This document shows, piece after piece, positions 1 to 7,488 of a stretch of 32,134 nucleotides of DNA. The notes beneath the pieces were generated by a model. It had not been told where the DNA came from. It ran no database searches and worked only from the letters and a program-made list of their open reading frames with translations. Made by a program: the position numbers and the translations under genes. This stretch comes from Mageeibacillus sp. UBA1255. GTDB taxonomy: Bacteria > Bacillota > Clostridia > UBA1212 > UBA1255. Every line of letters begins with the position of its first letter. The stretch's first letter is position 1. The stretch is taken from the NCBI GenBank assembly GCA_002308795.1, contig DBVV01000129.1:1-32134 (forward strand), read 5' to 3'.

Positions 1-72
1 GGTGGAATTTAGTTTTGCAAGTGAGGAAAGAAGAAAAAATGATCCGGATGCCGCCCCGGTGCAAATTAGTTG

Positions 73-101
73 TTGATTAAACGAAAAAAGTATGTTACAA
101 T
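73..101 (+). promoter_or_regulatory. Sigma-A-type promoter of the discoidin protein
   Basis: TTGATT at 73-78 and TACAAT at 96-101 are separated by 17 bases, close to the vegetative consensus. The start codon at 140 follows about 35 bases later with a GGAAGGAG ribosome site at 126-133. Bases 1-72 show no recognisable gene. Confidence 0.6.
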
Positions 102-139
102 ATAAAAACCAAATTTTTCCTTTAAGGAAGGAGTAAAAT

Positions 140-1870
140 ATGAAAAAAATTCTTGTTTTCCTGTTAGCCGCTGTGATGGTGTTGTCCCTTGTCGGAACAC
201 TCAACTTTGCTTCTCCTTTGAAGGCCGCGGCTGAATCGACTAATCTTGCCCTCAATAAACCGGTTACTGAAGAGCTTGAAGACGGAACCACCGCTATGGG
301 CGATCCCTACTGGGGCATTGCCACCCTTACCGACGGCAGCAGATTCGATACTACCGCGTATGATGGTGCAAATCAGCCTGTTGACAATCGTTACGGCTGG
401 TACGTCGTAAAAGCCGGTGAGGATCCGATCAATGCCAGCGCCATCATCGACCTGCAGGCCGCTTACGATGTCTGCCGCATCAAGCTCTACACAGAGTATC
501 ATTTCCTCGGATCGAAATTCCCCAACACCTACGACGTTTATCTTTCGGCTGACGGTTCGAACTGGACCAAGGTCATAAGCGTAGCAGGAAGATCCGACTT
601 CCTGACTCACGCGCTTGAATATGAGTTCGATAAGGTCAATGCAAGATACGTTAAATTTACGATCGTTAAAGGCAACGACATCGTTGCTGACACGGATGAC
701 GGCGGCTTCGTGCAGTATGCAGGCCTCGGCGAGATCGAAGTGTACGATACCTACACCAGCGGAAATATTGCCGCCAACAAGACCGCTGCCGAAACTGTTG
801 ACCCCGCGGTCACTACGTGGACGCTCGGCACCAGCGGGCAGTGGGACGATCACGCCCTTGCGGGCACCAGCGTGCCTTACTCGTTTGGCCCCTATAACAT
901 GACCGGCTGGATCGCGGTAGCCCTGACTGAAGATGCTCCGATCAGGATCGATGTAGACCTTCACGGAAAGTACAAGATCAATAAGATCAATCTCGTTCCG
1001 ATGCCCTGGACCCATGACGCCAGCGCCCCCAACGGCTGGTTCTTCCCCAATACGTATGAAGTTCTGATCTCCACAGACGGCACCAACTGGACCTCCGTTT
1101 ACAAGGGAGAAAATGAGAGCGCCATCAATGTTACACCTTCCACCCGCACTATTGAATTCTCTGAATCAGAAGCCAGCTACGTAAGGCTTGTTGTTACCAA
1201 AGGGACCGATACCCTGGGCGGTCAGTACTGGACCGGACTTGGCGGAATCGAAGTGTACGGCGCTTACGCGGTTCCCGCTCCCGAAGAGACTCAGCCCGCG
1301 ACTGAACCCGCAGGCGGCATCCGCGATTTCAGCACCGCAGATAAAGGCGACCTTATGTCCTACGACCAGATCCTCGTTAACGGCGCCGAGATTGCGAACG
1401 GCAATGATGCGGTTATAGCGGCGAAGGCTCTCGTTGACGGCTCCGACGGCAGCATTAAGACTGTTGCAATGCACGGCTGGTTCGGAAACAAAAATGCCAA
1501 GATCGATTCCTTCGGTTATATGATCGACGACAAAGCTCCTGTTTTCGGCGACTTCAAAGTTGACGCAGAGCAGGAAGTTATCAACGCAGGCGGCGAATAC
1601 AGATATACTATCACTGTCGACGTTTCCGGCATTACCGACGGCAAGACTCACAAGATCCAGGCTGTTGTCAAACTCGAGAACGGCGATATCGTTAAGATGA
1701 ACAGAAATGCTGACGGCAAGGATCGTGACGCTTACGTGAACTACAAAGCTCAGCTGATCCAGGAAGAGACTCAGCCCGCTACCGGCGATGTGACCGTGGC
1801 AATGTTCGCAGTCATCGCTGTGCTGGCTATGGGTGCAGCAGTGGTTTTCGCAAAGAAAAAGGCGTTCTGA
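140..1870 (+). CDS. Wall-anchored protein with two discoidin (F5/8 type C) domains
   Basis: Secreted, surface-attached and probably carbohydrate-binding. A signal peptide covers residues 1 to about 31 (positive MKK, hydrophobic core, AAA-ES cleavage). Two F5/8 type C-like modules follow at about 33-206 and 208-378; both have the family pattern of an Asn-rich opening, a central stretch like YDVYLSADGSNWTKV and a closing GLGEIEVYD/GLGGIEVYG. A third module of unknown type spans about 395-535. The C-terminus has QPATGD (545-550), a hydrophobic span and KKKAF, which is the layout of a sortase signal with a non-standard motif. The acidic EETQPAT string occurs twice, flanking the third module. No catalytic domain is seen, so the role is inferred as binding. 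It has its own promoter and terminator, so it is probably monocistronic. No sortase gene lies in the window. Confidence 0.85.
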   Translation: MKKILVFLLAAVMVLSLVGTLNFASPLKAAAESTNLALNKPVTEELEDGTTAMGDPYWGIATLTDGSRFDTTAYDGANQPVDNRYGWYVVKAGEDPINASAIIDLQAAYDVCRIKLYTEYHFLGSKFPNTYDVYLSADGSNWTKVISVAGRSDFLTHALEYEFDKVNARYVKFTIVKGNDIVADTDDGGFVQYAGLGEIEVYDTYTSGNIAANKTAAETVDPAVTTWTLGTSGQWDDHALAGTSVPYSFGPYNMTGWIAVALTEDAPIRIDVDLHGKYKINKINLVPMPWTHDASAPNGWFFPNTYEVLISTDGTNWTSVYKGENESAINVTPSTRTIEFSESEASYVRLVVTKGTDTLGGQYWTGLGGIEVYGAYAVPAPEETQPATEPAGGIRDFSTADKGDLMSYDQILVNGAEIANGNDAVIAAKALVDGSDGSIKTVAMHGWFGNKNAKIDSFGYMIDDKAPVFGDFKVDAEQEVINAGGEYRYTITVDVSGITDGKTHKIQAVVKLENGDIVKMNRNADGKDRDAYVNYKAQLIQEETQPATGDVTVAMFAVIAVLAMGAAVVFAKKKAF

Positions 1871-1937
1871 GCTTCTGATAGCGAATAAGAGCACAGATTG
1901 AAAAAGGGCTGTAAATAACCTGCAGCCAGCCATAAAG

Positions 1938-1987
1938 AAAAAGAGCTTGAATTTACCGGCAGACGGTACATTTAAGCTCTTTTTTGT
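1938..1987 (+). terminator. Rho-independent terminator after the discoidin gene
   Basis: AAAGAGCTT and AAGCTCTTT pair across an inner TACCG/CGGTA stem with loop GCAGA, followed by a T run at 1980-1985. The long, nearly continuous stem and the U tract make a strong intrinsic terminator. Confidence 0.85.
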
Positions 1988-1995
1988 GATATAAT
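1987..1995 (+). promoter_or_regulatory. Extended -10 promoter of the GH28-like gene
   Basis: TGATATAAT is an extended -10 element (TGN-TATAAT). It begins where the upstream terminator T run ends, so the terminator and the next promoter are back to back. The -35 region (about 1967-1972) is poor, as expected for extended -10 promoters. The predicted start of transcription, about 2002, leaves a short leader carrying GAGAGGT at 2014-2020 before ATG 2026. Confidence 0.55.
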
Positions 1996-2025
1996 CGTAT
2001 GGTAAAAATCATTGAGAGGTAAGTT

Positions 2026-3201
2026 ATGAGAAAAGTGTTTAATATTGTCGATTACGGAGCAGTACCCGGAGCACCCGGCCTGCAGACCGAGGCCATCCAG
2101 CGGGCTCTTGACGCCTGCGGAGCTGATCCCGAAGGCGGTACCGTGCTCATTCCGGACGGCGTTTTCCGGACCGGCGGGCTGCTCATGCATTCAGATACGG
2201 AGGTGCATCTCTCAGGAGGCGCGAAACTTATCGGAAGCGACGAACGGGAAGATTATCCGGTATTCCCCGTGCCCGAAGGCGTGGAGATGCGCACCGACAT
2301 GGAGATGATCACGCATTACTATAACGATAAACCGTGGGCAACGTACCGCCGGGCGATATTGTCCGCATACGGCGAGCGGAACATTTCCGTTACCGGCGAG
2401 CCGGGCGCGGTGATCAACGGCTCGGACTGCTTTGACCCGGATGGCGAAGAGGGTTTTCGCGGCCCGCACGGCCTGTTCTTCAGCGACTGCGACAATATTG
2501 TCCTCACTGGCTACACGGCGGAGCGCTGTGGAAATTTCATGCATCAGATCGACAACAGCCGCAATATTCTTATGCGCGGTGTGACGTCTTTAGCTGGCCA
2601 CGACGGCGTACACCTTCACTGCTGCGTTGACACACTGATCGAAGACTGCCGCTTCATCACCGGCGACGATTGCATTGCCGGCATCAACATCCGCCGCCTG
2701 ACCGTGCGTAATTGCGAGCTCAACACTTCCTGCGACGCCTTCCGCATCGGCGGCACGGACATTCTTGTCGAAAATTGCCACATCTACGGCCCCGGCGTCT
2801 ATCCCCATCGCATGACTGTAGTCCGCAGCCGCGACAATATCCTTCCGGATTCTGAGGGACGCCATAATCTCCTCACGATCGTCGAGTATTTCTCGAGCGA
2901 GACGTATCCTTCTCCCGTGCCCGCCGACCGCATCACGTTCCGGAACTGTCAGATCGACAATCCCGACCGTTTTATGCATTACGAATACGGATCTCACACG
3001 CTCCAGACCGGCACCGCGCTCGTCGGACTTGCGCTGGAGGACGTCAAAATCACCGGCATCCTTTATCCTTCTATTGTCCGCGCCAAACCTGACGAACCCT
3101 TTACCGTCACGCTCCACAACGTCTCTTCGACCGGTCCGGACGGCAATGTTGTCCCGCTCTTTGACAGGGAGGATGAGAATACGCATATCGTCAAGCTTTG
3201 A
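2026..3201 (+). CDS. GH28-like right-handed beta-helix glycosidase
   Basis: Polygalacturonase-like protein of 391 residues without a signal peptide, so probably cytoplasmic and acting on imported oligosaccharides. The N-terminus (FNIVDYGAV, then QTEAIQRALDAC and GGTVLIPDGVF) is the usual start of pectate-lyase-fold GH28 proteins. The core has serial beta-helix turns, with TGDDC at about 212-216 matching the GH28 double-Asp motif. The other classical motifs are altered: the expected NTDG position reads GHDG (about 191-194), GHG is not seen, and RIK is replaced by RIGG. Fold assignment is therefore firmer than substrate; galacturonide or another uronide is possible. The start is supported by GAGAGGT six bases upstream. 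The gene stands alone between terminators. Confidence 0.75.
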   Translation: MRKVFNIVDYGAVPGAPGLQTEAIQRALDACGADPEGGTVLIPDGVFRTGGLLMHSDTEVHLSGGAKLIGSDEREDYPVFPVPEGVEMRTDMEMITHYYNDKPWATYRRAILSAYGERNISVTGEPGAVINGSDCFDPDGEEGFRGPHGLFFSDCDNIVLTGYTAERCGNFMHQIDNSRNILMRGVTSLAGHDGVHLHCCVDTLIEDCRFITGDDCIAGINIRRLTVRNCELNTSCDAFRIGGTDILVENCHIYGPGVYPHRMTVVRSRDNILPDSEGRHNLLTIVEYFSSETYPSPVPADRITFRNCQIDNPDRFMHYEYGSHTLQTGTALVGLALEDVKITGILYPSIVRAKPDEPFTVTLHNVSSTGPDGNVVPLFDREDENTHIVKL

Positions 3202-3312
3202 TCCCGGCGCCTGGGTGGTATACCTGGCTTAGGGCTCATCAGCGGCGCGTTGACAATGGCTTCGGACGTCTGAGGCAAGTCGATGGACAGTTCAGGCCTT
3301 TTTGCGTTTGAC

Positions 3313-3374
3313 GCCTCCGAAAAGGCTTTTGATAAACTGTATCAAAAGCCTTTTAAGAGGCATATCTTTTTTTT
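3313..3374 (+). terminator. Strong rho-independent terminator after the GH28-like gene
   Basis: AAAAGGCTTTTGATA (3320-3334) pairs perfectly with TATCAAAAGCCTTTT (3340-3354) around loop AACTG. Outer arms GCCTC (3313-3317) and GAGGC (3357-3361) extend the stem, and eight T follow at 3367-3374. Bases 3202-3312 hold no other feature that I can see. The AT-rich island starts just after this terminator. Confidence 0.9.
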
Positions 3375-3442
3375 CTCATAATACAGCTTCCCTTCAGAAT
3401 AATAGCCTTTCAAAAAAACAGAAATTCGAGGTAATACGGGTA

Positions 3443-3471
3443 TTGACAAATTATTAGAGGGTTGATATACT
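3443..3471 (+). promoter_or_regulatory. Consensus sigma-A promoter at the head of the NPCBM island
   Basis: TTGACA (3443-3448) and TATACT (3466-3471) are separated by exactly 17 bases, almost perfect vegetative consensus. A palindromic operator begins seven bases after the -10 box, so this strong promoter is probably held off by a repressor. Confidence 0.85.
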
Positions 3472-3477
3472 ACTGTA

Positions 3478-3493
3478 GTGTAAGCGCTTACAC
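3478..3493. promoter_or_regulatory. Palindromic operator, LacI-family or cre type
   Basis: GTGTAAGCGCTTACAC is a perfect 16-bp palindrome with the central CG typical of LacI/GalR-family sites. It fits the core of the CcpA catabolite-response consensus (TGNAANCGNWWNCA). It covers the predicted transcription start of the promoter at 3443-3471, so bound protein should block initiation. Candidates are the LacI-type repressor encoded at 11768-12811 or a CcpA encoded elsewhere; the sequence alone cannot separate them. Confidence 0.75.
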
Positions 3494-3532
3494 CAGATTG
3501 TAGCGCAAGAAAAAATAAAAGAGGTAATAAAA

Positions 3533-4318
3533 ATGAAAAAGGTTTTACTTATCGCCATTATTGTATGTTTATTACTTACAATGGCAGCATTTCCCGTAAG
3601 TGCTGAGGAAGACAGCGTGTTTCTTAGCGATCTGACTCCTGTCTCTACAGTTACAAGAAACGCTAATTGGCCATGGACAATGGATCTATGTTCATATTAT
3701 AACGTTCCTATTTCTGTAGGAGGCACAGAATATGAAAAAGGTCTTTCTGCACACGCCAGTGATGATGGCAAACCAATAACGGAAATCGTATTTGATATTA
3801 GTTCCTTTAATTACGATACTTTTTCAGCTATTTTTGGAAAAGATTTCGGCAGCAAGGGCACTACTAACCAAACAATGGTTGCATATGCAGTTTTAGTTGA
3901 TGATGTTATAAAGGCAGAGGGTACCGTTGCCGGTCTTGAAGTAGCCGAAATTATAGTTGATATAACGGGCGCAAATAAGATCGCTCTGCAGATTTTAACA
4001 GCGGGTGATGGAGCCAGTGATGACTGTGGATCATTCGCAAATGCAAAACTTTATAGTGAGAAAGTTGAAACAACAGAGGCCGCAACAGAGGTAGCAACGG
4101 AGGCAACAACTGAAGCGACACCGGAAGCAACGCAAGAGGCTACAACTGAAGCGACACCGGAGGTAACGCCTGAGGTAACTCCGGAAACGACTCCTGAAGA
4201 AAATGTTCCTCAAACAGGGGACAATTATACAGGAATGATTATATTTACAGTGTTAGTTTTAGCGTCCATAACTTTTATGGCTGTCTTCGCAAAAAAGCGC
4301 AGCAGTTCTAAAAATTAA
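3533..4318 (+). CDS. Wall-anchored single-NPCBM protein
   Basis: A secreted 261-residue binding protein. The signal peptide spans residues 1 to about 24 (MKKVLLIAII...VSAEE). One NPCBM domain (novel putative carbohydrate-binding module) follows at about 28-172, recognised by VFLSDL, then GGTEYEKGLSAHAS, then EIVFDISSFNYDTFSAIFGKD. Residues about 174-224 are a Thr/Glu-rich linker of TEAT- and TPEV-type repeats that should cross the wall. VPQTGD (225-230), a hydrophobic span and a KKRSSSK tail make a sortase signal. It has no enzyme domain. It is the first gene after the operator-controlled promoter and shares its domain with the lipoproteins at 4633 and 6684, suggesting a shared ligand. The ribosome site GAGG lies about 9 bases upstream. 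Confidence 0.85.
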   Translation: MKKVLLIAIIVCLLLTMAAFPVSAEEDSVFLSDLTPVSTVTRNANWPWTMDLCSYYNVPISVGGTEYEKGLSAHASDDGKPITEIVFDISSFNYDTFSAIFGKDFGSKGTTNQTMVAYAVLVDDVIKAEGTVAGLEVAEIIVDITGANKIALQILTAGDGASDDCGSFANAKLYSEKVETTEAATEVATEATTEATPEATQEATTEATPEVTPEVTPETTPEENVPQTGDNYTGMIIFTVLVLASITFMAVFAKKRSSSKN

Positions 4319-4632
4319 CAAGGCGATGACCAGGGCGGAAGAAAAGCACTGCTTTTTTGCGACAATCTCGAAGTTCAATACGCGTAGTTTTACAGCAATT
4401 GGCGTGTGGAACGAATTGATAAGAACGAAGCGCTTTTCTTCCATCTTACTCGCTGGAATACAATTCGATGAACACCTGAATAACGACGTTAAACAAAATA
4501 ATGCTCTCAAGTATTGGATACGGATTGATTGAAACTATTTGTGAATCGCCGGAATAATAATCTCCCAATAAGTAAACTATAAGGTGTTACAAAATGTACC
4601 TTTTACGCCTCAATAATCGCAGGTGATCGGTA
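4319..4632. other. Intergenic region with an inverted repeat
   Basis: No convincing gene is seen. A small hairpin (AAAAGC at 4342-4347, GCTTTT at 4351-4356, then TT) may terminate the gene before. A larger exact inverted repeat pairs GGAAGAAAAGC (4337-4347) with GCTTTTCTTCC (4432-4442), 84 bases apart, and contains a weaker CAATT/AATTG pair. Short open frames on both strands overlap this palindrome but lack ribosome sites. The next gene has AGGTGA at 4621-4626 as its ribosome site. I could not identify a clear promoter for it, so read-through from 3443 is possible. Confidence 0.5.
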
Positions 4633-6687
4633 ATGAATAAAAGCCATGTTAAAATGCAATATGTTGTTATTTTAGTATTGATCGGAGGTGCCCTCTTGTT
4701 AATTTCGTGTTCATCAAAAAATAAACCAAAAGACGAGGTTTTACCAGGGGTTCCGTCAGTGATGCAGTATGACGATTATTATTCATGCTCAAATGCTAAA
4801 GAAGTATTATCTGCAGATGAAAAAATTATTGAAGTCGCGTCGGACAAGACTCTCCACGTGGTTGGCACAGGTAGTACTGTAGTAACTATAGATGGAATTG
4901 AATATAATGTGACTACACAAAAAGCAAAGCTTGCTGTAATTCTGTGCATCGGTCAATCCAATATGACTGTGATTTCTACCGGTAATGAAAAACTTGCTGT
5001 CAAACCTCCTTTGGGCACAGCTTACTGGAACACTATGGAAGACAGAGCCAGTCTGAGCAGTATAGGAGTAAAAGGTTTATTTGGTGCCTTTTCAGATACA
5101 TTTTATAAAACCTCAGGAGAGAAATGCCTGATGATCCAGGCCGCTATGGGAGGTACCTCAATAGGTCAGTGGCAAACAAATAGCGATTATTTGGGGCAGG
5201 CAATCAATGCATACAATAACAGTGTGAGCCAGCTAAAGAATTATACAGATTATTATGAAATCACACGTACTGGATACATTTGGCTTCAAGGAGAAACTGA
5301 TTGTAAAAACGGCATGTCCGCAACACAATATTTTAAATCGTTTTTCAAAATGCATGAAAAACTTAATAACGATTGTACTAAGGTAATTACAAACAGTGAG
5401 AAGGCTTTTTCTTTCGCCGGAATTCTGAGTGTGCGTTCGTGGTCAGGCCGAAATAAATATGAACGACCGCTGAACATTGTTTTCACGGGTCCAAGAAGCG
5501 CGCAGTACGCCATAGGGAATTCTGATTCAATAAAAGTTGACAATAAAGATTATGATACTTCTGACATTTATTTAATAACAAATATAACAGAGAATTGGTA
5601 TAGTGATGAGAGTGTAGCCTCCTGGTTCGCATCGGACAAACTATATTATAAACAAGATGCAGGTGTGGTGAAAATGGTGGCAAATCTGGAAACTGACTTA
5701 GATGCACTCATGCCGCCTGATATTTCAAGCGCGTCGAATACTACATATCCGGATCAGCATTATCTACAAAAAGGATATAATGAAATGGGCGCGGATGCCG
5801 GTAAAAATCTTGCCAATATTTTAAAATCAAAACAGGGAACGCAGACAGAAAGTATAGAATACAGCGTTGTATTACGAGATTTTAACGGTATAGTTTCGTA
5901 TAAAAACGGAGATGAAGCGGTAATAACAAGAACTACCGCTACTTTGGTTCCATGCGTTACCAACTTAAGTGCAACAAACTATTCATTGACATATGAATTT
6001 ACCAGTGAAGCTTGTCCCAATGCTTATGTAGATGAATTTGGACAGATCATAGGGCTTCTAAATGATACATCAGGGGATTATAAAGTGTTTCTGAATAACG
6101 GGGAAGAGCCTGTTCTTACGGTAAAGGTAATAATGTCTGATCCTAATATTATTACGCCTGTCTTTTCATGGGTAGAGGGTTCTAACGTATATCTCAGCGA
6201 TTTAATAGGAAGCAAGGAATGTTTGTCGTGGAAGGTTAATATGGCAGACTCTTCTATGGCAAATCCGCCTCGCAGACCGGGTAAAAATAAAAATTATAAC
6301 GCATCAAAATTATCAGTTGCCGATATAGTATATGAAAAGGGAATAGGCCTTCATCCTCAGGCTACTGCAGACAGCGAGATTGAATTCGATATAAGTAAAT
6401 ACGGGTGTGACAAATTTTATGCTATTGTCGGATCACCTGGCCTTACAGATTTTGGCAACGGAGTTATATGCAGCGTATACGTTGATTACGGCGAAGGAAA
6501 ATATATATTGCTAGAAAAGAGTGGCGTATTAGCCGGAGAAATTGTACACGTTTTTGATTTGAATATTGACGGAGCAGAAAAAATAAAACTGATTGTCAAC
6601 AGCAACGGAAATATGAATTCTGATTCGACTACATGGGCATATTCAGTTATATATAAAGAAAAAAATAATAAAGGAGAGCAAAAATGA
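4633..6687 (+). CDS. SASA-type carbohydrate esterase lipoprotein with C-terminal NPCBM
   Basis: A probable surface O-acetylesterase of 684 residues. Residues 1-26 are a lipoprotein signal with lipobox LISC (Cys26). An Ig-like segment (about 40-97) precedes a SASA-family (sialate O-acetylesterase/CE6-like) domain at about 98-400. Visible active-site elements are GQSN with Ser109, QGETD at 219-223, and a PDQH segment with Asp374 and His376. A further beta-rich Ig-like domain spans about 408-505. An NPCBM domain fills about 518-680 (VYLSDLIG, YEKGIGLHP, FDISKYGCDKFYAIVG). The acetylated substrate cannot be read from sequence; sialic acid, xylan or other glycans are possible. The stop overlaps the next start (ATGA), implying translational coupling. 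A shorter paralogue without export signal or NPCBM lies at 10289-11506. Confidence 0.85.
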   Translation: MNKSHVKMQYVVILVLIGGALLLISCSSKNKPKDEVLPGVPSVMQYDDYYSCSNAKEVLSADEKIIEVASDKTLHVVGTGSTVVTIDGIEYNVTTQKAKLAVILCIGQSNMTVISTGNEKLAVKPPLGTAYWNTMEDRASLSSIGVKGLFGAFSDTFYKTSGEKCLMIQAAMGGTSIGQWQTNSDYLGQAINAYNNSVSQLKNYTDYYEITRTGYIWLQGETDCKNGMSATQYFKSFFKMHEKLNNDCTKVITNSEKAFSFAGILSVRSWSGRNKYERPLNIVFTGPRSAQYAIGNSDSIKVDNKDYDTSDIYLITNITENWYSDESVASWFASDKLYYKQDAGVVKMVANLETDLDALMPPDISSASNTTYPDQHYLQKGYNEMGADAGKNLANILKSKQGTQTESIEYSVVLRDFNGIVSYKNGDEAVITRTTATLVPCVTNLSATNYSLTYEFTSEACPNAYVDEFGQIIGLLNDTSGDYKVFLNNGEEPVLTVKVIMSDPNIITPVFSWVEGSNVYLSDLIGSKECLSWKVNMADSSMANPPRRPGKNKNYNASKLSVADIVYEKGIGLHPQATADSEIEFDISKYGCDKFYAIVGSPGLTDFGNGVICSVYVDYGEGKYILLEKSGVLAGEIVHVFDLNIDGAEKIKLIVNSNGNMNSDSTTWAYSVIYKEKNNKGEQK

Positions 6688-7400
6688 AAAAAGCAACACT
6701 TTGTACCATTTTGGCAGTATGCGTACTGTGTGTATTATCCTTTGTCGGATGTACTGACAGTACAAAAAACCCAGAAGCAACTGATGTTCCGACGAGTCAA
6801 CCTACTGCAGTTGTTACTGAGCAGCCAACTGCAACGTTGGAGGCGACTGCAACACCGGTGCCAACAGCTACTTCGGAGCCAACACCTAAGGAAGTTATCG
6901 ATTATGATAATGCACTATATTTGAGTGATCTTTATGGGACCGAGAAGACTCTTTACTGGATAGTTACATGGGCTTCCAGCGAAGATGAAAAGCCGTCTCG
7001 TGTTCCCGGAATCGATGTGAACTATAATATGACAGAGGGCCCTATGAATATTGGCGGGGAAGAATATGAAAAAGGAATTAGTTTACATCCAAGAGAAGAC
7101 GTAGATTCAGAAATTATTTTTGATATTAGTAGCTATGACTACAAATACTTTACCGCAGACATTGGACCAGAGGATAATGGAACTCGCGGTATTAAAGGTC
7201 TGATTTATCTTGATTATGGCGAGGGATTTGAAGAAGTTTATGTCACAGAAGATTTATTATATTCCGATATAGAATCTGTTATTATTGAACTTAAGGGTGC
7301 ACAAAAAATAAAATTAGCTGTAAACAATAGTGATGGCACACACATCTCTGATAGTACTGGTTTTGGCAATTGTATGTTATATAATATAATTCTCGCATAA
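6684..7400 (+). CDS. NPCBM-domain lipoprotein
   Basis: A membrane-attached, probably glycan-binding protein of 238 residues. Lipobox FVGC gives acylated Cys23. A Thr/Pro/Ala-rich linker covers about 27-72 (repeated TATP/TSEP units). One NPCBM domain at about 75-238 shows LYLSDLYG, GGEEYEKGISLHP and FDISSYDYKYFTADIG. Its ATG overlaps the stop of the esterase gene by four bases, and AAGGAGAG at 6671-6678 lies within that gene, so the two are co-translated. Its NPCBM resembles the C-terminal module of the esterase more than the wall-anchored module at 3533: both keep a similar segment before the domain core and the DYGEG string. It may therefore act as an accessory binder for the same ligand. 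No catalytic motif is seen. Confidence 0.85.
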   Translation: MKKATLCTILAVCVLCVLSFVGCTDSTKNPEATDVPTSQPTAVVTEQPTATLEATATPVPTATSEPTPKEVIDYDNALYLSDLYGTEKTLYWIVTWASSEDEKPSRVPGIDVNYNMTEGPMNIGGEEYEKGISLHPREDVDSEIIFDISSYDYKYFTADIGPEDNGTRGIKGLIYLDYGEGFEEVYVTEDLLYSDIESVIIELKGAQKIKLAVNNSDGTHISDSTGFGNCMLYNIILA

Positions 7401-7415
7401 TTGTATTTTAATTAT

Positions 7416-7456
7416 AACAAGGGTTATATTTTTATTTTGTAACCCTTGTTTTTTTA
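7416..7456 (+). terminator. Rho-independent terminator after the NPCBM lipoprotein gene
   Basis: AACAAGGGTTA (7416-7426) and TAACCCTTGTT (7440-7450) form a perfect 11-bp stem followed by T7. It closes the esterase-NPCBM operon. A weak TTGTTT-17-TAGATA promoter-like pair (7446-7474) overlaps its tail and might serve the next gene. Confidence 0.9.
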
Positions 7457-7488
7457 AAATTTTTCAGCTAGATAAAGGCAGGGACATT

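Noticed and set aside
164..1015. 283-codon minus-strand open frame opposite the discoidin gene
   Set aside because: No ribosome site or recognisable domain, and it lies fully inside a well-supported gene on the other strand.
4259..4532. Short open frames on both strands over the inverted repeat
   Set aside because: The two frames mirror the palindrome, lack ribosome sites and show no domain. Treated as non-coding.
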